Source: Pseudomonas antarctica (GTDB taxonomy: Bacteria; Pseudomonadota; Gammaproteobacteria; Pseudomonadales; Pseudomonadaceae). From it: a stretch of DNA of 64,000 nt. The stretch lies in assembly GCF_001647715.1 (NCBI RefSeq), contig NZ_CP015600.1:5580001-5644000 (forward strand). The letters are read 5' to 3'. How positions within the stretch are numbered: position 1 is the stretch's first letter; every line of letters starts with the position of its first letter. Positions 8,259 through 17,513 of the stretch are shown one piece after another. The notes under the pieces were generated by a model that was not told where the DNA came from, searched no databases, and saw only the letters and a program-made list of their open reading frames with translations. The translations under genes were made by a program, and so were the position numbers.

Positions 8259-9497
8259 ATGCCTAGTGAACCTGCGTTGCTGTTGCGTCACCACCGCCCT
8301 TTCATCGCGTTCTGGCTGGCACGGATCTTCACCGCCAGCGGCTTCCAGATGCTCACCGTGGCCATCGGCTGGAACCTCTACCAATTGACCGGCAACGTGC
8401 TGGACCTGGGTTTGGTCGGCCTGGTGGAATTCATACCGCGCGTACTGTTCATGTTGCATACCGGGCACGTGGCCGATCGCTATGAACGGCGCAAGGTCGC
8501 CGCCATCTGCCAAACCGTGCAGGCGCTGATTGCGTTGTCGCTGGCCATCGGCGGCCTGACCGGCAACGTCACCCGCGAAATGATCTTTATCCTGGCCTTT
8601 CTGCTCGGCGCCGCACGCTCGTTTGAAATGCCCACTACCCAGGCGCTGCTGCCGAGCATCGTGCCCAGCGCACTGTTTCCGCGAGCCGTGGCCTCCTCAC
8701 AATCGGCGCAACAACTGGCAACCATCGTCGCGCCGGCGCTCGGCGGTTTGCTGTACGCATTCGGCAGCGTGTGGGTGTATGGCCCAACGGTGGCGCTGTA
8801 CCTGATTGCCTGCGTGCTGACCCTCAACCTGCCCGCCCGCCAGACCCCACTGAACAAAGCCAAGGCCACCCTGGACTCGCTGTTGGCCGGGGTTCGCTTT
8901 ATCCGCAGCCGCCCGGACATCCTCGGTGCCATCTCCCTCGACTTGTTCGCCGTGCTGCTGGGCGGCGCCACGGCGTTGCTGCCGGTGTTCGCCAAAGACA
9001 TCCTGCTGACCGGCGCCTGGGGCCTGGGCCTGCTGCGTTCGGCACCGGCGGTGGGCGCGTTGTTGATGTCGCTGTGGCTGGCGCGGTTCTCGGTGGACCG
9101 CCAGGTCGGTCGCGTAATGTTTACCGCTGTGGGTGTGTTCGGCGTAGCAACCATCGCGTTCGGGCTGTCGACTTCGTTCTGGTTTTCCCTGGCCGTGCTG
9201 GTGGTGCTCGGCGCGGCGGACATGATCAGTATGGTGATCCGCGCCTCCTTTGTGCAGCTGGAAACCCCTGATGAAATGCGCGGGCGCGTCAGTGCGGTCA
9301 ACGGGCTGTTTATCGGCGCTTCGAATCAGTTGGGCGAGTTCGAGTCCGGCATCACCGCCCATTGGTTCGGCACCGTGCCCGCCGTGGTCATGGGCGGGAT
9401 CGGTACGCTGCTGGTGACGGGCGTGTGGATCAAGCTGTTCCCGTCCCTGGCCAACCGCGACCGCATGCATGTGCCGGTGGAAGAGGCCAAAGTCTAA
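8259..9497 (+). CDS. MFS transporter (MFS_3/EntS-like exporter)
   Basis: Major-facilitator membrane transporter of 412 residues with about twelve hydrophobic segments. The loop 2-3 signature reads GHVADRYERRKVA near residue 68, a variant of the MFS motif A, and the second half has the matching RVSAVNGLFIGASNQLGEFESG segment seen in the EntS/MFS_3 exporters. The substrate cannot be told from sequence. It is a single gene divergent from cioA, and a REPIN follows its stop. Confidence 0.82.
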   Translation: MPSEPALLLRHHRPFIAFWLARIFTASGFQMLTVAIGWNLYQLTGNVLDLGLVGLVEFIPRVLFMLHTGHVADRYERRKVAAICQTVQALIALSLAIGGLTGNVTREMIFILAFLLGAARSFEMPTTQALLPSIVPSALFPRAVASSQSAQQLATIVAPALGGLLYAFGSVWVYGPTVALYLIACVLTLNLPARQTPLNKAKATLDSLLAGVRFIRSRPDILGAISLDLFAVLLGGATALLPVFAKDILLTGAWGLGLLRSAPAVGALLMSLWLARFSVDRQVGRVMFTAVGVFGVATIAFGLSTSFWFSLAVLVVLGAADMISMVIRASFVQLETPDEMRGRVSAVNGLFIGASNQLGEFESGITAHWFGTVPAVVMGGIGTLLVTGVWIKLFPSLANRDRMHVPVEEAKV

Positions 9498-9534
9498 GTC
9501 CCCCCACCTGATTTGATGCTGGAATGCAGTAAAG

Positions 9535-9622
9535 GTGGGAGCGGGCTTGCTCGCGAATGCGAAGTGTCAGTCACCTAATGTATTGACTGATGCACCGCAT
9601 TCGCGAGCAAGCCCGCTCCCAC
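9535..9622. repeat. REPIN, GTGGGAGCGGGCTTGC type
   Basis: Two inverted REP arms, 9535-9561 and 9596-9622, pair almost perfectly (GTGGGAGCGGGCTTGCTCGC with GCGAGCAAGCCCGCTCCCAC) around a loop of about 35 bases. It lies between the convergent 3' ends of the MFS and pao genes. Confidence 0.95.
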
Positions 9623-9653
9623 ATTTTGATCTTCGGTGGTTTGAAGGTTTGCG

Positions 9654-11837
9654 CTAAAGCACCTTGTCCAGGGTGATGGGAAAGTCCCGTACCCGCTTCC
9701 CGGTGGCGTGATAAATCGCATTCGCGACCGCCGCCGCGACCCCGACAATGCCGATCTCACCCACGCCCTTGGAACCGAGCGCATTGACGATCTCGTCGTG
9801 CTCTTCGACAAAAATCACATCAATGTCGCCGATATCGGCATTTACCGGGATGTGATACTCGGCCAGGCTGTGGTTCATATTGCGCCCCAGTTGGTGGTCG
9901 GTCTGGGTTTCTTCGTGCAGCGCCATACCAATGCCCCACACCACACCGCCCAGGATCTGGCTGCGCGCCATCTTCGGGTTGACCACGCGCCCGGCGGCAA
10001 TGGCGCTGACCACCCGCCGCACCTTGATCGTGCCAAGGTCTTCGTCTACCTGAACTTCGACAAACACCGCCGAGTGAGTAGCGCTCGCATAGCCTTGACG
10101 CTTTTTGTCCGGCTCGCTGTCGACCTGCACTTCCAATGCCTCTTCACCACTGTCCTTGACCAATTGTGCCAACGACACACTCACGTCCCCGGTGTGCAAC
10201 TGGCCGTCTTCAAAGCGCACGGTTTCTGCATCCTTGAAGACCGGGTAAGTCTGCCGGGCAATGGTCAGCAGTTTGCCAGTCAACGCTTCGCACGCTTGCT
10301 GCACGGCGGTGCCGACGGACGACACGGTAAACGAGCCGCCCTGCAACGGCGCGGTGGGCAATGACGAATCCCCCAGCAAAAAGCGGATATCCGCCATCGC
10401 CACACCGCTGGCCTGGGCGGCAATCTGGGTCATGACCGTATAAGTGCCGGTGCCGATATCAGTGGTGGCGCTGCTCACCGTCAATTGGCCCTTCGCATCG
10501 ATCCGCGCCTTGGCGCTGGCCTTCATCTGCAAGGCTTCCCACACACCACCGGCCATGCCCCAGCCGATCAACTGGTTGCCGTCGCGCATGCTGCGCGGTT
10601 CCGGGTTGCGCTGGGCCCAGCCGAAGCGCTCGGCGCCTTCGCTGTAGCACTCGCGCAAGGCTTTGCTCGACCAGGGTTTGTCCTCGTTCTGGTTACGTTC
10701 GGCATAGTTGATCAGCCGCAGTTGCACCGGGTCGATGCCCAAGGCGCAGGCCAGTTCATCCATGGCGCACTCCAGGCCGATCACGCCCAGCGCAGCCCCC
10801 GGCGCCCGCATGTCCAGCGGGGTAAATACGTCCAGAGGCACCAGTTTGTAAGTCAGCTGCACGTTGTCGCAGTGGTAGAGCATGCCGCTCCACTCCACTA
10901 CGTGTTCACTGAAGTCTTCGAAACGGGAAGTCTGGCCAATCGCGGTATGCCCCAACGCCAGCAGGCGGCCATTGGCAGCGGCGCCCATCTGCAAGCGCTG
11001 CAAAGTGCGCGGCCGGTAGCCGAACGTGAACATCTGTTGCCGGGTGAGCGTGACACGCACCGAGCGCTTGAGCGCCAATGCCGCCATCACCGCCAGCGGC
11101 AACTGGTATTGCGGGCGCAGGCCCGAACCGAAGGCGCCACCGACGAACGCAGCGAAGATGCGCACCTGGCTTTTATCCAGACCAAAGATTTTTTGCACAT
11201 ACGCCTGGCAGTTCTGCGGGCCTTGGGTCTTGTCGTGGATATGCAGGGTGCCGTCCGGCTGATACAGCACGGTGCTGGCATGGGGCTCCATCGGGTTGTG
11301 GTGTTCGATGGGCGTGCTGTAGTGCACATCGAGGTTGACGGCAGCAGCGGCCCATTCAGCCTGGAAGTTACCGCGTGGCGCGGGCGGCGTTTGCGGTGAT
11401 GGGTGCGCCTGTTCCTGCATGGCCAGCAAGTCGGTTTCAAAGGCTTCGCTTGCGTACTCGATCTGCACCAGCGAACCGGCGTGCCGCGCCAGCTCCAGGT
11501 TGTCTGCGATCACCAACGCCAATGGCTGGCCGCTGTAGAGCACACGGTCGTTATACAAAGGCCGAAACGGCGAGCCGTCCGCCGCGTCGGCGTCGGCGAA
11601 CGCGTCATCGTAGCTGGCGAGTTTCGGCCGGTTGAGGTGATCGAGCACCATGACCACGCCCGGCAGCGCCAGGGCTTTGGAGGCATCGATCCTGACGACC
11701 CGGCCTTTGGCGATGGTGCTGGAGACCACGCTGGCATGCAGCAAGCCCTGGTCGGGAAACTCACCGGCATACCGCGCTTGACCTGTGACCTTGAGCAGAC
11801 CGTCAACGCGATCCATGGGTTTACCGATAGCCGTCAT
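9654..11837 (-). CDS. paoC: Molybdenum aldehyde dehydrogenase, large catalytic subunit (PaoC-like)
   Basis: Xanthine-oxidase-family subunit that binds the molybdenum cofactor and oxidises aldehydes. The protein has 727 residues, opening with PMDRVDGLLKVTGQARY. It has the GGAFGSG cofactor-binding segment, an active-site Arg in DMRAPGAALG, and the catalytic Glu694 in GSKGVGEIG, which lines up with E. coli PaoC. The ATG at 11837 overlaps the paoB-like stop (ATGA), so the genes are translationally coupled; an in-frame N-terminal extension to 12023 lies wholly inside the upstream gene and is rejected. It is the last gene of a three-gene operon. Confidence 0.9.
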   Translation of the reverse strand: MTAIGKPMDRVDGLLKVTGQARYAGEFPDQGLLHASVVSSTIAKGRVVRIDASKALALPGVVMVLDHLNRPKLASYDDAFADADAADGSPFRPLYNDRVLYSGQPLALVIADNLELARHAGSLVQIEYASEAFETDLLAMQEQAHPSPQTPPAPRGNFQAEWAAAAVNLDVHYSTPIEHHNPMEPHASTVLYQPDGTLHIHDKTQGPQNCQAYVQKIFGLDKSQVRIFAAFVGGAFGSGLRPQYQLPLAVMAALALKRSVRVTLTRQQMFTFGYRPRTLQRLQMGAAANGRLLALGHTAIGQTSRFEDFSEHVVEWSGMLYHCDNVQLTYKLVPLDVFTPLDMRAPGAALGVIGLECAMDELACALGIDPVQLRLINYAERNQNEDKPWSSKALRECYSEGAERFGWAQRNPEPRSMRDGNQLIGWGMAGGVWEALQMKASAKARIDAKGQLTVSSATTDIGTGTYTVMTQIAAQASGVAMADIRFLLGDSSLPTAPLQGGSFTVSSVGTAVQQACEALTGKLLTIARQTYPVFKDAETVRFEDGQLHTGDVSVSLAQLVKDSGEEALEVQVDSEPDKKRQGYASATHSAVFVEVQVDEDLGTIKVRRVVSAIAAGRVVNPKMARSQILGGVVWGIGMALHEETQTDHQLGRNMNHSLAEYHIPVNADIGDIDVIFVEEHDEIVNALGSKGVGEIGIVGVAAAVANAIYHATGKRVRDFPITLDKVL

Positions 11838-12823
11838 GACCGTTCTCCTGCGATGGCAGCGTCGCTGAGGGCGCGAATAATTGCGCGGCGCGCCAGCTTG
11901 ACCTTGAAGGCGTTGTGCTCCAACGGCTCGGCGTCTTGCAGCAAAGCGTCGGCGGCGTTGCTGAAGGTTTCGCGGCTGACGGTCTGGCCGATCAGCGTGA
12001 CTTCCACTGCGCGGTCGCGCCACGGTTTGTGGGCCACGCCGCCAAGGGCCAGGCGGGCATCGACGATGGTCTCACCGTCCAGTTCCAGGGCAGCGGCGAC
12101 GGACACCAAGGCGAATGCGTAAGACGCACGGTCGCGAATTTTCAGGTAGTGGCTGTGGTTGGCCAGATGGTCGGCTGGCAGCTCGATGGCGGTAATCAGC
12201 TCATCATCGGCCAGCAAGTTATCGCGCTGCGGCGTATCGCCGGGCAGCCGATGGAAGTCAGCAAATTCAATGACCCGCGCCCCGCCGCGCCCTTCCACGT
12301 GAACCCGCGCCGCCAGTGCCGCCAGGGCCACACACATGTCCGAGGGGTGCGTGGCCACACAGTGCTCGCTGGCGCCGAGAATCGCATGGATGCGGTTCAA
12401 GCCGGTGCGCGCCGGGCAACCACTGCCCGGTTCGCGCTTGTTGCAGGGCACGCTGGCGTCATAAAAGTAATAGCAACGGGTGCGCTGCAGCAGGTTGCCA
12501 CCGGTGCTGGCCATATTGCGCAATTGCGGTGAAGCACCGGCGAGGATGGCCTGGGACAGCAACGGGTAACGCTGTTCGATCAGCGGGTGCCAGGCCAGGT
12601 CGGCATTGCTCACCAAGGCACCGATCATCAGGCCGCCCTCAGCGGTCTCTTCAACGCCTTGCAGCGGCAGGCCGGTGATATCGATCAGGTGTTCGGGGCG
12701 GCTGATGTTTTCTTTCATCAGGTCGAGCAGGTTGGTGCCACCGGCAATGAAGCGCGACGCCGCACTGCTCAGGTGCACCGCCTCGTGCACATCGGCCGGC
12801 TTGCTGTACTGGAAGGGGTTCAT
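11834..12823 (-). CDS. paoB: Molybdenum aldehyde dehydrogenase, FAD/[4Fe-4S] subunit (PaoB-like)
   Basis: FAD-binding medium subunit of 329 residues, passing electrons from the Fe-S clusters. The FAD loop is FIAGGTNLLDLMK (residue ~25), and STGGNLLQRTRC follows near residue 107. Cys117, Cys127, Cys136 and Cys155 sit in the pattern RTRCYYF, PCNKREPGSGC, ASEHC. That insertion binds an extra [4Fe-4S] cluster in E. coli PaoB and is absent from ordinary CODH-type FAD subunits, so it supports the Pao assignment. The start overlaps the 2Fe-2S subunit gene by four bases. Confidence 0.9.
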   Translation of the reverse strand: MNPFQYSKPADVHEAVHLSSAASRFIAGGTNLLDLMKENISRPEHLIDITGLPLQGVEETAEGGLMIGALVSNADLAWHPLIEQRYPLLSQAILAGASPQLRNMASTGGNLLQRTRCYYFYDASVPCNKREPGSGCPARTGLNRIHAILGASEHCVATHPSDMCVALAALAARVHVEGRGGARVIEFADFHRLPGDTPQRDNLLADDELITAIELPADHLANHSHYLKIRDRASYAFALVSVAAALELDGETIVDARLALGGVAHKPWRDRAVEVTLIGQTVSRETFSNAADALLQDAEPLEHNAFKVKLARRAIIRALSDAAIAGERS

Positions 12824-13344
12824 TGCTCACCTCCCTTTGCGCGGCAGGCGGGCAAGGCTTCTTCTATGGCATCGCGGATGTTGCTGTAGGCGCCGCAGCG
12901 GCACAGGTTGCCGCTCATCAGTTCCTGAATTTGCGCCGTATCGTGGGCACGGCCCTCATTGGCCAGGCCAACAGCCGAGCAAATCTGGCCGGGGGTGCAG
13001 TAGCCGCACTGGAAAGCGTCATGCTTGATAAAGGCCTGCTGCATCGGGTGCAACACGTCGCCGTCGGCCAGGCCTTCTACAGTGGTCAGCTCCGCGCCGT
13101 CGCACATCACCGCCAGGGTCAGGCAGGCGTTCACGCGTTTACCGTCGCGCAACACCGTGCAGGCGCCGCATTGGCCGTGGTCGCAGCCTTTTTTACTGCC
13201 GACCAGGTCAAGTTGCTCGCGCAGCAGATCCAGCAAGGTGGTCCAGGGCAACACGTCCAGCTGGCGGTCCTGGCCATTGAGGCTCAGGCGTATGGAGTGG
13301 GTGGCGAACGGTGGGGCCGCCGCACCATTGGGAATTGCGCTCAT
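12820..13344 (-). CDS. paoA: Molybdenum aldehyde dehydrogenase, 2Fe-2S subunit (PaoA-like)
   Basis: Small subunit of 174 residues with two [2Fe-2S] clusters. The plant-type cluster cysteines lie in GCDHGQCGAC and NAC, the second cluster in QCGYCTPGQ and GNLCRCGAY. The first gene of the operon. Unlike E. coli PaoA, no twin-arginine signal is present: the N-terminus (MSAIPNGAAAPPFATHSIRL) lacks RR and a hydrophobic stretch, so the complex is probably cytoplasmic. The ATG at 13344 has GAGG five bases before it; a GTG six bases upstream is a weaker choice. No paoD-like assembly chaperone gene is nearby. Confidence 0.9.
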   Translation of the reverse strand: MSAIPNGAAAPPFATHSIRLSLNGQDRQLDVLPWTTLLDLLREQLDLVGSKKGCDHGQCGACTVLRDGKRVNACLTLAVMCDGAELTTVEGLADGDVLHPMQQAFIKHDAFQCGYCTPGQICSAVGLANEGRAHDTAQIQELMSGNLCRCGAYSNIRDAIEEALPACRAKGGEQ

Positions 13345-13440
13345 AAACACCTCACGGGTTGGTGTACATCCGCGGCGTTCAGGGAAATCGCCGTCTCAGG
13401 GGTACGACTTCCCGGGGTATCGAGCGTTCAAGGAGATTGA

Positions 13441-13884
13441 TCAGCGGATGTTGAGCAGGGTCTTCAGCGGGGTTTGCGCGCCATTGATCGAGGAATTGCT
13501 GTATTCGAACCAGCCGGGCGCTTCGACATTCACGTCGAATACATAGATGTAGCCCATCACCGTGCCCGCACCATTACAGGTCTGGCTGATATTGCCCACC
13601 TGGCATACCGGCGTGCGTTGCCCGTTCAATTCTGCACCATCGAAACGGCCCATCGGGCTTTTGCCCAGGCCGACTTCCATCACTGAAACCTTGGTGGGCC
13701 CACGGTGCGTGCACATCTGTGTGCTGCTCGCCCGCTCCGGGATCGTTTCAGCGCAACCGGCAGACTCGACCTTGAACACCCGCACCTCGCTCAAGGCCGG
13801 TGCAGTCGCGCCCCAAGCCGGTGCCACCAGCCCAAGGCCGATAACGGCGAACAGAGCTAGACTGCTGGCGTTGGCTTTTTTCAT
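13441..13884 (-). CDS. Secreted protein of unknown function (possibly DUF4879)
   Basis: A 147-residue protein with a clear signal peptide, cleaved after about residue 25 (VAPAWGA). The mature part has four cysteines that could pair (AGC, QMC, PVC, QTC) and a conserved-looking centre MGYIYVFDVNVEAPGWFEYS. It resembles the DUF4879/YolA-like secreted proteins as far as I remember, but I cannot confirm that. It stands alone between the pao operon and the divergent purine permease. No enzymatic motif is visible. Confidence 0.75.
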   Translation of the reverse strand: MKKANASSLALFAVIGLGLVAPAWGATAPALSEVRVFKVESAGCAETIPERASSTQMCTHRGPTKVSVMEVGLGKSPMGRFDGAELNGQRTPVCQVGNISQTCNGAGTVMGYIYVFDVNVEAPGWFEYSNSSINGAQTPLKTLLNIR

Positions 13885-14041
13885 GCTGTTAACGACCCTG
13901 TATTAAACGTCGGCGCAGTATGCCTCAAGCCCATGGACCATCAAAACCAAGCCCATACGCCATTGGCCTCCGGCTGCTGGTATGATGCGCCGCTTTTTCC
14001 GATCCTCTCTGAAACCACACGCGCTTGGCGCAGTTTGTGCT

Positions 14042-14057
14042 TTGACTTAGAGGTCAA
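14042..14057. promoter_or_regulatory. Inverted repeat upstream of purine permease
   Basis: TTGAC-N6-GTCAA, a perfect 5-bp dyad 38 bases before the permease start. It has operator-like geometry, but I know of no regulator with this site, and the left half could equally be a -35 box. Confidence 0.3.
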
Positions 14058-14094
14058 CAAATAACGACGCAAAATAGCGTCACAGGGAGCCGGC

Positions 14095-15390
14095 ATGCTG
14101 GAAAAGCTGTTTCAACTCAAAGCACACAACACCAACGTGCGCACCGAGATTCTCGCGGGTATCACCACCTTTTTGGCCATGGCCTACATCCTGTTCGTGA
14201 ACCCGAGCATCCTCGGCGAAACCGGCATGGATAAGGGCGCGGTGTTTGTCGCAACCTGCCTGGCCGCCGCCATCGGTTCGACCGTGATGGGCCTGATCGC
14301 CAACTACCCGATCGCACTGGCGCCGGGCATGGGCCTCAATGCCTTCTTTACCTACACCGTGGTCCTGCACATGGGCCACACCTGGCAAGTGGCGCTGGGC
14401 GCGGTATTCATTTCGGCGGTGTTGTTCTTCCTGCTGTCGATCTTCCGCATCCGTGAGTGGATCATCAACAGCATCCCGCTGCCCCTGCGCTCGGCGATTG
14501 CAGCCGGTATCGGCCTGTTCCTGGCGCTGATCGCCCTGCACAACGCCGGCATCGTCGTCAGCAACCCGGCTACCATGGTGGGCCTGGGCGACCTGAAACA
14601 ACCGGCACCGATCCTCGCCACCCTCGGTTTCGCGCTGATCGTGGCGCTGGAAGCCCTGGCCGTGCGCGGCGCCGTACTGATCGGCATCCTCGCGGTGACT
14701 ATTGTGTCCATCGCCATGGGTTTCACCCCGTTCGGCGGCGTGACGTCGATGCCACCGTCCCTGGCCCCCACCTTCCTGCAGCTGGATATCAAAGGCGCAC
14801 TGGATATCGGCTTGGTCAGCGTGATTTTCGCTTTCCTGTTCGTGGACCTGTTCGACAACTCCGGCACCCTGATCGGCGTTGCCAAGCGCGCCGGCCTGAT
14901 GGGCAAAGACGGCCACATGCCGAAAATGGGCCGTGCGCTGATCGCCGACAGCACCGCGGCCATGGCCGGTTCGCTGCTGGGCACCTCGACCACCACCAGC
15001 TACATCGAATCCGCTGCGGGCGTGAGTGCCGGTGGCCGCACCGGCCTGACCGCCGTCGTGGTCGCGATCCTGTTCCTGCTGGCGCTGTTCTTCTCGCCAT
15101 TGGCTGCCAGCGTTCCAGCCTTCGCGACCGCGCCGGCGCTGCTGTTCGTGGCCGTGCTGATGACCTCGGGCCTGGCCGAAATCGACTGGGATGACATTAC
15201 TGTTGCAGCGCCGGTGGTGATCACCGCCCTGGCGATGCCCTTCACTTACTCCATCGCCAACGGCATTGCCTTCGGTTTCATCGCCTGGACCGCCATCAAG
15301 CTGCTTTCGGGCCGCTACCGTGAGCTGAACCCGGCACTGGTGATCCTGTCGATTCTGTTTGTGATCAAGCTGGGCTGGTTCAACGCATGA
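14095..15390 (+). CDS. Purine (guanine/hypoxanthine-type) permease, NCS2 AzgA-like
   Basis: Inner-membrane purine:proton symporter of the AzgA branch of the NCS2 family, 431 residues, with about twelve to fourteen hydrophobic segments. Typical blocks are [20 protein letters not shown] at the N-terminus, [14 protein letters not shown] near residue 82, and [13 protein letters not shown] plus [15 protein letters not shown] in the second half, which form the substrate site. AGGGAG precedes the start. The stop overlaps the trmA start (ATGA), so the two are co-translated. The exact substrate (adenine, guanine or hypoxanthine) cannot be told. Confidence 0.92.
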   Translation: MLEKLFQLKAHNTNVRTEILAGITTFLAMAYILFVNPSILGETGMDKGAVFVATCLAAAIGSTVMGLIANYPIALAPGMGLNAFFTYTVVLHMGHTWQVALGAVFISAVLFFLLSIFRIREWIINSIPLPLRSAIAAGIGLFLALIALHNAGIVVSNPATMVGLGDLKQPAPILATLGFALIVALEALAVRGAVLIGILAVTIVSIAMGFTPFGGVTSMPPSLAPTFLQLDIKGALDIGLVSVIFAFLFVDLFDNSGTLIGVAKRAGLMGKDGHMPKMGRALIADSTAAMAGSLLGTSTTTSYIESAAGVSAGGRTGLTAVVVAILFLLALFFSPLAASVPAFATAPALLFVAVLMTSGLAEIDWDDITVAAPVVITALAMPFTYSIANGIAFGFIAWTAIKLLSGRYRELNPALVILSILFVIKLGWFNA

Positions 15391-16466
15391 CTTTTGACGC
15401 CACAAGCTACACCGCTCAACTGCAAGACAAGGTCACGCGCCTGCGTGACCTGCTGGCACCCTTCGATGCGCCCGAGCCGCAGGTCTTCGATTCGCCGTTG
15501 CAGAACTTCCGCCTGCGGGCGGAGTTCCGCCTGTGGCGCGAAGGCGGTGAACGCCACTACGCGATGTTTTCCCAGGACGACAAACGCACGCCGATCCTGA
15601 TCGAAGAATTCCCCATCGCCAGCCAACGCATCAACCTGTTGATGCCGCAACTCAAGGCTGCCTGGCAGGCCAGCGCCGCCCTGAGCCACAAGCTGTTCCA
15701 GGTGGAGTTCCTCACCACCTTGGCCGGCGACGCGATGATCACCCTGTGTTATCACCGCCCGCTGGACGAGCATTGGCACACGGCTGCGAACAAGCTCGCT
15801 GCCGACTTGAATGTCAGCATCATCGGCCGCTCCAAGGGCAAGCGCGATGTTATCGGCCACGACTACGTGGTTGAAAAGCTCGAAGTCGGCGGCCGCACAT
15901 TCAGCTATCGCCAACCCGAAGGTGCGTTTACCCAGCCCAACGGCACGGTGAACCAGAAGATGCTCAACTGGGCTTACGACGCCTTGGGTGATCGCCCGGA
16001 TGATTTGTTGGAGCTGTATTGCGGCAATGGCAACTTCACGCTGCCTTTGGCTACCCGCGTACGAAAAGTGCTGGCCACCGAAATCAGCAAAACCTCGGTA
16101 AACGCGGCCCTGAGCAACCTCGATGAAAACGCGGTGGATAACGTCACCCTGGTGCGCCTCTCCGCCGAAGAACTCACCGAAGCACTTAACGAAGTGCGTC
16201 CGTTCCGCCGCCTGCACGGCATCGACCTGAAAAGCTACGAATTCGGAAGTGTCTTCGTCGACCCGCCGCGTGCGGGCATGGACCCGGACACCTGCGAACT
16301 GACCCGACGCTTCGACAACATCCTGTACATCTCCTGCAACCCGGAGACCCTGGCTGCGAACATTGCGCAATTGCACGACACGCACCGGATTACCCAGTGT
16401 GCGATGTTTGACCAGTTCCCGTGGACGCACCATATGGAATCCGGCGTGTTGTTAACCCGACGTTAA
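15387..16466 (+). CDS. trmA: tRNA (uracil-54-C5)-methyltransferase TrmA
   Basis: Makes 5-methyluridine (ribothymidine) at position 54 of tRNA using SAM. The 359 residues are close to E. coli TrmA. The RNA-binding N-terminal domain is followed by the methyltransferase fold with [16 protein letters not shown] (SAM site), [11 protein letters not shown], and the catalytic Cys in [15 protein letters not shown]. The first codon overlaps the permease stop by four bases. Confidence 0.96.
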   Translation: MTFDATSYTAQLQDKVTRLRDLLAPFDAPEPQVFDSPLQNFRLRAEFRLWREGGERHYAMFSQDDKRTPILIEEFPIASQRINLLMPQLKAAWQASAALSHKLFQVEFLTTLAGDAMITLCYHRPLDEHWHTAANKLAADLNVSIIGRSKGKRDVIGHDYVVEKLEVGGRTFSYRQPEGAFTQPNGTVNQKMLNWAYDALGDRPDDLLELYCGNGNFTLPLATRVRKVLATEISKTSVNAALSNLDENAVDNVTLVRLSAEELTEALNEVRPFRRLHGIDLKSYEFGSVFVDPPRAGMDPDTCELTRRFDNILYISCNPETLAANIAQLHDTHRITQCAMFDQFPWTHHMESGVLLTRR

Positions 16467-16472
16467 ACACGC

Positions 16473-16913
16473 TCACGTGTCCTTGCGTGGCCGGCCGCCC
16501 TTCTTGCCATTGGCTCGGGCGGCGGCGGACTTCGCGGCGCTGCTTTTACGCCCGTTACGCGACGCCACCATGCTTGCAGCCAGGTCCATCAAGGGCTGGC
16601 TCGTAGCAATCAGGCCACTGATGGAGACGTGCAGGTCACGGGCTTCACAGCACAGCGCCTTGCCACCAAACCCGACCTCCAGTTGCTGAAAGTCCTGCGC
16701 AGAAAACCCTTCGAACTCCGCGAGCCCGGCCACCGGCAGCACGATACGGCTGCCATCGCCGAAGCCGATGGAGATGCAGTCGTCTTCGTAACGCACATCA
16801 CTGGCATTGGCGTACAAGCGCTTCAGCTTGCGCCCACGCACGATGGCCTTGTCGATATCAGCCTCAGTGATCGGTACATCAGGCAAGATTTTGGCTTTTA
16901 CGATTTTTTTCAT
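16473..16913 (-). CDS. DUF2442 protein, candidate antitoxin of a DUF4160/DUF2442 pair
   Basis: A 146-residue protein. The DUF2442 core spans about residues 45-105 (SIGFGDGSRIVLPVAGLAEF through LHVSISGLI). The C-terminal 35 residues are basic and end in GKKGGRPRK, an AT-hook-like tail, so DNA binding is plausible. It overlaps the upstream DUF4160 gene by four bases. Genes of these two families often sit side by side and have been proposed as type II toxin-antitoxin pairs; which is toxin and which antitoxin is inferred from the DNA-binding-like tail. It is convergent with trmA. Confidence 0.8.
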   Translation of the reverse strand: MKKIVKAKILPDVPITEADIDKAIVRGRKLKRLYANASDVRYEDDCISIGFGDGSRIVLPVAGLAEFEGFSAQDFQQLEVGFGGKALCCEARDLHVSISGLIATSQPLMDLAASMVASRNGRKSSAAKSAAARANGKKGGRPRKDT

Positions 16914-17338
16914 AAATCAATCTCCACACAACCTGGCGCCCTCACCAGATTCAAAATGGTTCTCTGCCCAACAACATCGTGTCGGGCATTGGCGATCACA
17001 TAAACACCACGCCGAATGACTAACCCTGGCACTAACTCATCAGCGTCCCAGTCCCAGGAATGGTTCTCCAGGCAGACCGTTTGCAGCTTTTGCCACCAGA
17101 TCCTTCGTGCCCGCGCCAAATAATGCGGTTGCATGAGGGCCTGGCGAATACCTTCCAGAATCGCGCCCGCTGGCCGGCATCGTTCGGGGTTCACATCCCA
17201 CAACGCCACGCCTCCATCCAGAAAGCTGAAACGAAAGCGCGCATCCCATGCCTCTCCCCTGACATGTACGTGAGGCGGGCAATGCTCGTCCCTGAGAAAA
17301 ACCGCAATTACATATCCTTTGTAAGCCCCTACTTTCAT
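16910..17338 (-). CDS. DUF4160 protein, candidate toxin of a DUF4160/DUF2442 pair
   Basis: A 142-residue protein. The first half has the DUF4160 hallmark DEHCPPHVHVRGE and an aromatic strand (ARFRFSFLDGGVALWDV). The second half is an extension not usual for the short DUF4160 proteins, rich in Trp and His (RRIWWQKLQ, NHSWDWDADELVPG). The downstream DUF2442 gene overlaps it by four bases. The small size, coupling and pairing suggest a toxin-antitoxin module, but no activity has been shown that I know of. Confidence 0.75.
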   Translation of the reverse strand: MKVGAYKGYVIAVFLRDEHCPPHVHVRGEAWDARFRFSFLDGGVALWDVNPERCRPAGAILEGIRQALMQPHYLARARRIWWQKLQTVCLENHSWDWDADELVPGLVIRRGVYVIANARHDVVGQRTILNLVRAPGCVEIDL

Positions 17339-17513
17339 CGTAACCCATCCGTTAGGTTATTTTCTGTCAGGAAACACTTTTCCTCCTGCAGCCCGATAGC
17401 CGGCTGCGTGATCAGGGAGGTTTTTCACAGGTTAGTCGCGAAGGAGGAAGCGTCGAATACCGTCTTGTAACCGCGCATGGCGAGGTCTTGAAATCCTCTT
17501 TTACTGATTAACA

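Noticed and set aside
13985..14094. Purine riboswitch before the purine permease
   Set aside because: No three-way junction or conserved core was found; only a short TTGAC/GTCAA inverted repeat.
14080..15405. Long antisense frame (441 codons) across the purine permease
   Set aside because: A shadow of the permease gene: rich in Arg, Gln, Gly and His, with no known motif; the plus-strand frame is a full AzgA-like transporter.
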